Shown here piece by piece: positions 16,571 to 23,137 of a DNA stretch of 64,000 bases (the stretch's first letter is position 1; every line of letters begins with the position of its first letter). The notes below the pieces were generated by a model. That model saw only the letters and a program-made list of their open reading frames with translations, was not told where the DNA came from and made no database searches. Origin of the DNA: Azophilus sp963663395. Its GTDB lineage: Bacteria > Pseudomonadota > Gammaproteobacteria > Pseudomonadales > Azotimanducaceae. Where the stretch lies: the NCBI GenBank assembly GCA_963663395.1, contig OY760226.1, positions 62,001 to 126,000 of the forward strand, read 5' to 3'. The position numbers and the translations under genes were made by a program.

Positions 16571-17746
16571 ATCAGCCTGCAGACTTTTGTTGACGAGCCG
16601 GAACACATCGGCGAACTGCGCCGCCAGTTGCAACGCTTCGTGGAAACCGAGGCGCCCAGGGAAAAGCGCCTGGAGTGGGACCGCAACCACACGTTTCCCC
16701 GCGACCTGCACCGCAAGCTGTGCGACCTTGGCATCATGGGGCTCACCATCGACGAGAAGTACGGCGGTTCCGGCCGGGACATCCTCGCCGCGGTCGCCGT
16801 CATCGAGGAACTATGCCGGGCCGGGCCCTTCCTGGCCGGCCCTTTCATCCACACCGCCTTCTACGGTGGCATCAACGTTGCCGAAAACGGCTCCGAGGCG
16901 CAGAAGCGCGAGTTGCTGCCGCGCCTTGCCCGGGGGGAGATCACCTTCGCCTACGGGCTGTCGGAACCCAACGTGGGCGGCGACCTGGCCAGCGTCGAAA
17001 CCCGGGCCGAGCGGCAGGGCGATACCATTGTGCTGAACGGCGCCAAGCGCTGGTGCACCGGCGCGGACTTCGCGGACTACATCTACTGCCTGGTGCGTTC
17101 CGGCCCCGCCGAAGAACGCTACCGGAACCTGTCGTTCCTGCTGGTGCCGATCGATTCCCCGGGCCTGTCCATGCAGCCCATCGAGCACGTCAACCTGCGC
17201 TATACGCTTTCTTCGGATGTCTATTTCGATAACGTGGAGTTACCCGCGACGGCAATCGTCGGCGGCGAGGAGATGTGGAACCAGGGCTGGAAGCTCCTGG
17301 CCGGCGAAGCCCTGAACGTCGAGAAGATCGAAATTTCAGCGGTGGCCTTCGGCATCGCCCAGGCGGCCCTCGAGGAAGCCTGGGCCTATGCCGGGGAGCG
17401 GGTGCAGTTCGGCAAGCCCATCGCCGGCCACCAGGCCATCCGCCACAAGCTCGTCACTGCCCGAACCAGGCTGCAGGCCTGCCGTCACCTGCTCTATCAC
17501 AGCGCCTGGCTCGCCGACCAGCGCCGGCCCTGCGCGGTGGAGACCAGCATGGCCAAGCTCTTCTGCGCCGACGCGGGCGTGGAGATCGCGCTGGCCTGCC
17601 AGCAGGTGATGGGCGCCTACGCGCTCTCCGACGGCTACGATATCGAGCGCAATGTGCGCGACCTGCTCAGCATGCCCATCGTCGGCGGCTCTTCGGACAT
17701 GCAGCGCAACAACCTGGCATCGCTGTGGCGGCTCGGGCGGGATTGA
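16571..17746 (+). CDS. acyl-CoA dehydrogenase with a non-canonical start
   Basis: An FAD-dependent alpha,beta-dehydrogenase of about 391 residues. N-terminal helices ('LRRQLQRFVETEAPREKRLEWDR'), 'GLTIDEKYGGSGRDI', the FAD/acyl segment 'TFAYGLSEPNVGGDLASVETRA' and the C-terminal 'GERVQFGKPIAGHQAIRHKL' and 'YDIERNVRDLLSMPIVGGSSDMQRN' are all in place. The frame opens after a TGA at 16565 and has no ATG, GTG or TTG near the strong GGAGG at 16558-16562. The codon at the ideal spacing is ATC (16571). The first TTG, at 16628, would remove the N-terminal helix. Either AUC is used, or a G-to-C change or a small indel has damaged the start. An ATG at 16564 opens only nine codons in another frame. Confidence 0.85.
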   Translation: MSLQTFVDEPEHIGELRRQLQRFVETEAPREKRLEWDRNHTFPRDLHRKLCDLGIMGLTIDEKYGGSGRDILAAVAVIEELCRAGPFLAGPFIHTAFYGGINVAENGSEAQKRELLPRLARGEITFAYGLSEPNVGGDLASVETRAERQGDTIVLNGAKRWCTGADFADYIYCLVRSGPAEERYRNLSFLLVPIDSPGLSMQPIEHVNLRYTLSSDVYFDNVELPATAIVGGEEMWNQGWKLLAGEALNVEKIEISAVAFGIAQAALEEAWAYAGERVQFGKPIAGHQAIRHKLVTARTRLQACRHLLYHSAWLADQRRPCAVETSMAKLFCADAGVEIALACQQVMGAYALSDGYDIERNVRDLLSMPIVGGSSDMQRNNLASLWRLGRD

Positions 17747-17833
17747 ACTGAGCCCGGCAACGAATATACGCGGCACGGTGCACAACCGCCGGGGCCGGTT
17801 GCAAATTCGCATCCCGTTTGTCGACAATGGCCC

Positions 17834-18661
17834 ATGCAACGGAAGGTATTCGTGCCCCGTCGTCTGACAGCTTTTGCGTTCCTTGTTCTCATGGTTGCCG
17901 GGTGTACCACGAGCCCCACCGGCCGCAGCCAGTTCATGCTGATTTCCCCGGATACCGCAATCGCCGAATCGCGCGTGGCTTATATCTCCACCGTCCGGCA
18001 ACTGGAGCGGCGGAACAAGCTGCTCAAAGACCCGATGCTCGCGGACCGTGTCAGCGTCGTCACCGGCCGGCTGGTGGCCGATACGGTACGGCGGTACCCG
18101 CACACCGCCGGGTGGCGCTGGAGCGTCGCGCTGATCGATGAGCCCGGGACGGTGAATGCCTGGTGCATGGCCGGCGGGCGCATGGCCCTCTACAGCGGGC
18201 TCGTCCACAGGCTCGACCTCACCGATGACGAACTGGCACAGGTGATGGGCCACGAGATCTCCCATGCCGTCGCCAACCACACCGCCGAACGCATGTCGAT
18301 GGCGCTCGCGCAGAACCTCGGCGCACGCACTGTCGGCGCGGTCACGGGACATCAAGGCCTGCTGCAGGGTACCGCGCTGGCGGCCGTACTCGCCATCCAG
18401 CTGCCCAACAGCCGGACGGCGGAGTCCGAAGCGGACCGCATGGGCTCCGAGATCGCTGCGAGCGCAGGATACGAGCCCCTCGCGGCCCTGACCCTGTGGC
18501 AGAAAATGCAGCGGCACGGCGGTTCGCGGCAGCCCGAGTTCCTGAGCACGCACCCGAGCCCGGGCAATCGGCAGCTGACCCTTGCGTCCCACATTCCGGA
18601 CATGCGCAGACTAAGCCCCGCGGCGCCGCCCAAGCCCTACCCGGTGCAAATTATTCCGTAG
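17834..18661 (+). CDS. M48-family metalloprotease, lipoprotein
   Basis: A periplasmic zinc protease of 275 residues, probably anchored by a lipid. The lipobox VAGC places the acylated Cys at residue 24. The active site is HEISH (residues 140-144), and the third zinc ligand is the Glu in 'TAESEADRMGSEIA'. The organisation is like the LoiP/BepA group, but without a TPR domain. It probably degrades or processes misfolded outer-membrane proteins. C-terminal 'LSTHPSPGNRQLTL' is the family's conserved end motif. It is a single gene on plus, with 106 bp of unassigned sequence before the convergent phosphotriesterase-like gene. Confidence 0.9.
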   Translation: MQRKVFVPRRLTAFAFLVLMVAGCTTSPTGRSQFMLISPDTAIAESRVAYISTVRQLERRNKLLKDPMLADRVSVVTGRLVADTVRRYPHTAGWRWSVALIDEPGTVNAWCMAGGRMALYSGLVHRLDLTDDELAQVMGHEISHAVANHTAERMSMALAQNLGARTVGAVTGHQGLLQGTALAAVLAIQLPNSRTAESEADRMGSEIAASAGYEPLAALTLWQKMQRHGGSRQPEFLSTHPSPGNRQLTLASHIPDMRRLSPAAPPKPYPVQIIP

Positions 18662-18767
18662 CCAATCAAGGCTCCGAGGCCATGGTGCGCCTCATGCGCG
18701 TGACACCGCTACTCGAGCCATCACACTCGTACCGGGTGATGCACTAAGTGGACTCCAACCCCGGGAA

Positions 18768-19916
18768 TTACACGATCGTCAGAAGCTCCCGGGGGTTATC
18801 GATAATGATCTGCCGGATCAGGTCCTCTTCGAAGCCCTTGTAGCGCATGAGCGCCGTTACCGACTCCGGAATGTGCTGCCAGCCGTGGCCGCCGTACTTG
18901 CGCTGCCAGTGCTGCAGCGCGATGTCGTGGGACATCAGCACCTTCGATGAATACCCCGCTTCCACCAGCGCCATGATCTCGTTCAGGCGGATGGCGTCGT
19001 TCGGCGCGTCCACGTTGCCGCGCTGGCGGTAGGACTCCTCCCAGCCGAAGCAGTCGAATTCCAGGTACATGCCCGTCGTGGCGAGTTCCAGGAAGGGTTC
19101 GGGATCGAATGAATTCGGCGCCGGGCGGCTCGCCAGGCGGTGGTCGCAATGGCACATGACCACCCGCGAAAGGTCCGCTTCTTCGTCCTGGAGTATCCGT
19201 ACCGCCGCCCAGATGGCATCCGGGCCGAAACCAGGATGCACGCTCAGCGGTGCGCCGCTCGCCCGCTGCGCCCGGGCGGATGCGCGCAGCACCTTTTCTT
19301 CGTCCGGGTGGATCTGCGTGCCGAGGCCGACCTCGCCGATTATGCCGGCCTGGACGCCGCCGGCCACGCCCTGGTCCAGGTCGCGGAGTATGCGCCCGGC
19401 AAGCGCATCGATGTCCAGCTCGGCAACGTGCCCGGGATGGTATTCCTGCGTGTAATAGCTGGTGGCCATGACGATGTGCACCCCGGTGGCGCGGGATACC
19501 TGCTGCAGGCCTTTCGGGTCGCGGCCGAGGCCGATTGAGGTCTGGTCTACCAGGCAGCCGCCGCCGTGCCGCTTGAACAGGTTGGCCTCGTAGATCACGT
19601 CCTCGATGTCGGAGATCTTGTAGTCGCCGTAGTAGAACCAGTTGCGCGCCACGTCGCCCCGGTTCTCGAGGCAGATGGGCTGGTTCCACTTCTCCCGCCA
19701 GGTGGCCGCGGTTCCCGGGCCGTCTTCGCCGGCTTCCCAACCCGCCTCGGGTACGCTCGCCGCCTTCTTGCCCGACTCGGTCTGGTCGATCAACGCTTCC
19801 GCTGAGCAGGCGCCCAGCGTCATGTCCACCAGCACGTGTTCGTGCGGCAGCGTCAGGCCCAGGGCTTCCGGCGACACCGGCCCGAGCACTGTCTGAACGG
19901 ATCCCTTGTGAATCAT
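18768..19916 (-). CDS. phosphotriesterase-family metal-dependent hydrolase
   Basis: 382 residues of amidohydrolase TIM barrel. The metal site reads 'LPHEHVLVD' (two His), 'GIIGEVGLG' with Glu in place of the carboxylated Lys of classical phosphotriesterase, 'LSVHPGFG' (His), 'MCHCDH' (His) and 'LMSHDIALQ' (Asp). That set matches PHP- or lactonase-like members rather than organophosphate hydrolases, so a lactone or ester is the likelier substrate. GGGAGG precedes the ATG at 19916. An insertion around residues 55-100 ('EAGWEAGEDGPGTAATWREKW') is longer than in short family members. It is monocistronic, with PhyH next on the same strand after a 190-bp gap in which I see no gene. Confidence 0.88.
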   Translation of the reverse strand: MIHKGSVQTVLGPVSPEALGLTLPHEHVLVDMTLGACSAEALIDQTESGKKAASVPEAGWEAGEDGPGTAATWREKWNQPICLENRGDVARNWFYYGDYKISDIEDVIYEANLFKRHGGGCLVDQTSIGLGRDPKGLQQVSRATGVHIVMATSYYTQEYHPGHVAELDIDALAGRILRDLDQGVAGGVQAGIIGEVGLGTQIHPDEEKVLRASARAQRASGAPLSVHPGFGPDAIWAAVRILQDEEADLSRVVMCHCDHRLASRPAPNSFDPEPFLELATTGMYLEFDCFGWEESYRQRGNVDAPNDAIRLNEIMALVEAGYSSKVLMSHDIALQHWQRKYGGHGWQHIPESVTALMRYKGFEEDLIRQIIIDNPRELLTIV

Positions 19917-20106
19917 CGATCCTCCCTTCCGATCTGGAGTTTGTGAATCTGCCTTGTTTCAAGCTGCCGGCAGAGTTTCCCCAACCCTAGCCCGTCGGCC
20001 CGCCCGCTGACGCGCAGGGAAACGAGCACATCCCGGCAAGCCTGTGGCGGTCGAGCCATGTCTGCGAACGACAACCGGTTTTCCGTTGACCCCGCGCATC
20101 ACCCGG

Positions 20107-21006
20107 TCAGGAATGCTGGCTGTAACCGGAGCGGGACTTGCGCAGCAGCGTAACGTCCGGCCCTTCGTCCGCCCAGCCGTAGCCGTCCTCCAGCCCCATC
20201 AGCGTCCCGAAACGCGGCGGATAGCGTTCCAGCATCGTTTCCGGCACCCGCTCCCGGTAGCGTTCCTGCGTTGTCATGTACTCCCGGCAGAAGTACAGAA
20301 GCATCGACACCCGCAAGCCTGGCGCCGTCCGCGGAAAGGGTGCGTGCCAGGTATTGCCGTGCCAGACGATGAGCGACCCTGCTTCCGCTTCCACCGGGAC
20401 GACCCTGTCGATCGCTTCGTCCGGGGTCGGCTGCCGGCACAGCTTGTGGCTGCCGGGCAGGTAGCCCAGCGCGCCGTTCTCCAGCGTGTAGTCGGTGAGC
20501 GCCCAGGTGGCGCTCGCGAACTGCGAGTACGGCGGCAGCGGCGCCGGCACGCCCCGGCTGTCGTTGTGCAGACCCAGCGGGCGCGGCGGCCCTTCCCAAT
20601 CCACCGGGCCCTTCACCAGGGCGGAACTGTTCGACAGCTTGGCGCTGTATCCGACCAGGTAGGTCACCATGGCCAGGCACGCGCGGTTCATGAGTGCGTC
20701 TGCAAAGATGGGGTCGTCGAACAGGATGTGCCACATCCAGGCTTCGCCGGTCTGCCCGGACGTGGCCGGAATATTGGCGTGAGTGCTGCCGTTCTCGAAA
20801 TCCGGCCGGATGCCGGTGCGGCGCTCGGCCAGCTTCAGGACGGCATCGCGCAGCCGAACCGTGAACTCGCGCGGCGCCACCTGTTCCGGCGGCAGCACCG
20901 TGAGGCCCTTGGCATCAAGCTGCGCCGCGTTCGGCTCCAATTGAAGTTCCCGGATCTCCTCCAATACGGAATCCAGGCCCTCCGCGGTTGCTTCAACGGC
21001 GGGCAT
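20107..21006 (-). CDS. phytanoyl-CoA dioxygenase (PhyH) family protein, second paralogue
   Basis: 299 residues with the same plan as the PhyH at 8219-9193: 'LDAKGLTVLPPEQVAP' at the N-terminus, HxD in 'LGLHNDSRG', then 'ALTDYTLENGALGYLPGSHKL', the distal His in 'VWHGNTWHAPF' and the Arg in 'APGLRVSMLLYF'. It is an intact candidate Fe(II)/2-oxoglutarate oxygenase. The two paralogues are similar in the core but differ in the N-terminus and C-terminus, so they probably act on different substrates. Between it and glpK lie 154 bp with no gene visible. Confidence 0.88.
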   Translation of the reverse strand: MPAVEATAEGLDSVLEEIRELQLEPNAAQLDAKGLTVLPPEQVAPREFTVRLRDAVLKLAERRTGIRPDFENGSTHANIPATSGQTGEAWMWHILFDDPIFADALMNRACLAMVTYLVGYSAKLSNSSALVKGPVDWEGPPRPLGLHNDSRGVPAPLPPYSQFASATWALTDYTLENGALGYLPGSHKLCRQPTPDEAIDRVVPVEAEAGSLIVWHGNTWHAPFPRTAPGLRVSMLLYFCREYMTTQERYRERVPETMLERYPPRFGTLMGLEDGYGWADEGPDVTLLRKSRSGYSQHS

Positions 21007-21160
21007 TGCGCCGACGCCAGCACGTCACTTGAGTTGATCGCATCAACTGTCTGACAGACCCTCTGATTACGACCACCCATACTACAAGCACCACATTCGG
21101 ACGCAACCGGCAGGTCATCGCCTTGGTCGCAGCGCCTGAAAAACCAACCATCTCCGCCGG

Positions 21161-22645
21161 CTAACCGGCGCCGGCCAGCGTCTGCCGTACCGCGGTGCGC
21201 CAGCCGTCCAGCAGCGCTTGCCTCTGGTCCTGAAACATCTCCGGCGCAAAAGAGCGGTCGAGCCCCCAGTCTTGCTCGTGCAGGTTTGCGGTCAGGCCGG
21301 CTCCCAACCCCGCCAGGGCGGCGGCGCCGAGGGCCGTGGTTTCGACGAACGGCGGCCTTTCCACCAGCACGTCCAGAATGTCCGCCATGAACTGGCAGAG
21401 CCAGTCGTTGACCGCCATGCCGCCATCCACGCGCAGGCATTCCACCACGGCGCCGTCCCCGGCCATGGCCTCCAGAAGTTCCGCGGTCTGGTAGGCGACG
21501 CTCTGCAGGGTGGCGGTGACGATATGGTCCCGCGTGCTGTCGAGGGTGAGGCCGGTAATGGTGCCCCGCGCAGCCGGATTCCAGTGGGGCGCGCCGAGGC
21601 CGGTGAATGCCGGTACGACGTAGACACCGTGGGTGTGTGCGCCGGTCTCCCTGGCCATGGTCTCGGTCTCCGCGGCGGATGCGATGATGCCCAGGGTGTC
21701 TCTCAGCCACTTGATCGCCGCACCGGCGACGAAAACGCTGCCCTCCAGGGCATAGGTCGTCTGCCCATCCAGGCGATAGCCCACGGTGGAGAGCAGCCCG
21801 CTGGCCGATTGCAACACACGGGTGCCCGTGTTGGTGACGACGAAGCATCCCGTGCCGCAGGTGACCTTGCAGGCGCCCTCGTTGAAGCAGCCCTGCCCCA
21901 CCAGCGCCGCCTGCTGGTCGCCGGCAATGCCCCTGACGGGTATGGACGCCCCGAACCAGCTTGCCTCCGTGACGCCGAAATCGGCGGCGCTGTCGCGCAC
22001 ATCGGGCAGCATTTCCACCGGTATGTCGAAATAGCGGAGCAGTTCCTCGTCCCAGCACTGACGGTGAATATCGAACAGCATGGTTCTCGATGCATTGGTG
22101 GCATCGGTCATATGCGACCGCCCCCCGGTCAGCCGCCAGAGCAGAAAGGTGTCGATGGTTCCGAAGCAGAGTTCTCCCGCGGCCGCCCTCGATCTCAGCC
22201 CGGGGTCGGCGTCCAGCAGCCAGGCGAGCTTCGTCGCCGAGAAGTACGGATCGGCCACCAGCCCGGTACTGGCCTTGACATGCTCTTCCAGGCCATCCGC
22301 CCGCAGGCGCTCGCAGCGGTCCGCCGTGCGGCGGTCCTGCCATACAATGGCGTCGTGTACGCAGGCGCCGGTGCGGCGGTCCCAGACCAGGGTGGTCTCC
22401 CGCTGGTTCGTGATGCCGATGGCCTCGATGTCCGAACCGGCGGCGCCGGCATTCTCGATGGCCTCCCGGCAGGCCGACAGGGTCGTGCTCCAGACGGCTT
22501 CCGGGTCCTGCTCGACCCAGCCGTCCCGCGGAAAGCGGCAGGCGAACTCCCTTTGCCCGTCGCCGAGAATGCGCCCGGCGGCCAGATCGAAGACGATGCC
22601 CCGGGAACTCGACGTTCCCTGATCGATGGCGAGAATCAGGCTCAT
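21161..22645 (-). CDS. glpK: glycerol kinase
   Basis: A 494-residue FGGY-family kinase, full length, that converts glycerol and ATP to glycerol 3-phosphate in the cytosol. Phosphate-1 'LAIDQGTSSSRGIVFD', the glycerol contacts in 'GITNQRETTLVWDRRTG' and 'WQDRRTA', 'GIAGDQQAALVGQ', 'CTVTCGTGCFVVTNTG'-type loops and the adenosine motif 'LRVDGGMAVNDWLCQFMADIL' are all visible. No glpF or glpD is adjacent, so it is an isolated gene. It is divergent from nrdA across a 490-bp spacer. The AT-rich palindrome at 22671-22688 is only 26 bp from its start. Confidence 0.95.
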   Translation of the reverse strand: MSLILAIDQGTSSSRGIVFDLAAGRILGDGQREFACRFPRDGWVEQDPEAVWSTTLSACREAIENAGAAGSDIEAIGITNQRETTLVWDRRTGACVHDAIVWQDRRTADRCERLRADGLEEHVKASTGLVADPYFSATKLAWLLDADPGLRSRAAAGELCFGTIDTFLLWRLTGGRSHMTDATNASRTMLFDIHRQCWDEELLRYFDIPVEMLPDVRDSAADFGVTEASWFGASIPVRGIAGDQQAALVGQGCFNEGACKVTCGTGCFVVTNTGTRVLQSASGLLSTVGYRLDGQTTYALEGSVFVAGAAIKWLRDTLGIIASAAETETMARETGAHTHGVYVVPAFTGLGAPHWNPAARGTITGLTLDSTRDHIVTATLQSVAYQTAELLEAMAGDGAVVECLRVDGGMAVNDWLCQFMADILDVLVERPPFVETTALGAAALAGLGAGLTANLHEQDWGLDRSFAPEMFQDQRQALLDGWRTAVRQTLAGAG

Positions 22646-22670
22646 GGGTTCCTTCTAATGGAATTTGACA

Positions 22671-23059
22671 ACCACAATATATAGTGGTTGGCCGGTAAGC
22701 GTCAGCCCTGCCGCTGCGGCCGTTCCGGCGATACCCGGCGCGGCGGCAACCGGGTCGAACAATCCCCAGGTTTCGGGCTGCTTTTCCACAGGTTTCCAGC
22801 CTGCTTTTCCCCGGAGTTATCCTCTTGCAATTCCACCAAAAGCGCATTATGTTGTGCATCGGTGCGGTGCCAAACCCAACATATGGCGTTTCGCAACGCA
22901 GGGCCGGCAGGCAGTCGATGGCCGGGCAGTGCGCTCCCTAACATCGGTGGGCGCCCGTTTTCCGGCTGATCGGGCTGGTCGCATGAGGGTCCGCCGCACT
23001 CGAGGAGGGGTGTCGGCCGCCACAAAATTGGCGGCTTGGCGACCACAAGTTGTAGTGGT
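22671..23059. promoter_or_regulatory. palindromic operators in the glpK-nrdA spacer, NrdR-box-like
   Basis: ACCACAATATATAGTGGT (22671-22688) matches the NrdR box pattern (C-A-A-T-A-T-A-T-A-G core). A related palindrome, ACCACAAGTTGTAGTGGT, lies at 23042-23059, and a GC-flanked one (GCCGCC, ACAAAATT, GGCGGC) at 23016-23035, 25 bp centre to centre from it. TTTTCCACA at 22782-22790 differs by one base from a DnaA box. The rest of the 490-bp spacer (22646-23137) shows no gene. Confidence 0.5.
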
Positions 23060-23137
23060 TGCCGATTTCGGGGCCTCGCGTGCGGAATTGCCCGCCCGCT
23101 GCGCAGCGCCGGCCTCTCGTGAGTGGTTAAACGAGAT

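Noticed and set aside
16365..17036. Proteins encoded by the 236-bp repeat
   Set aside because: Short frames in the two copies (16365, 39002) share their first residues only because the DNA is duplicated; they run into unrelated frames and lack ribosome sites.
20835..22859. Open frame of about 670 codons on minus over glpK
   Set aside because: glpK is complete in another frame with all motifs; this frame has none.
22646..23137. Cobalamin riboswitch before nrdA
   Set aside because: No B12-box or typical stems were seen, and this is a class Ia enzyme with nrdB, which does not need cobalamin.
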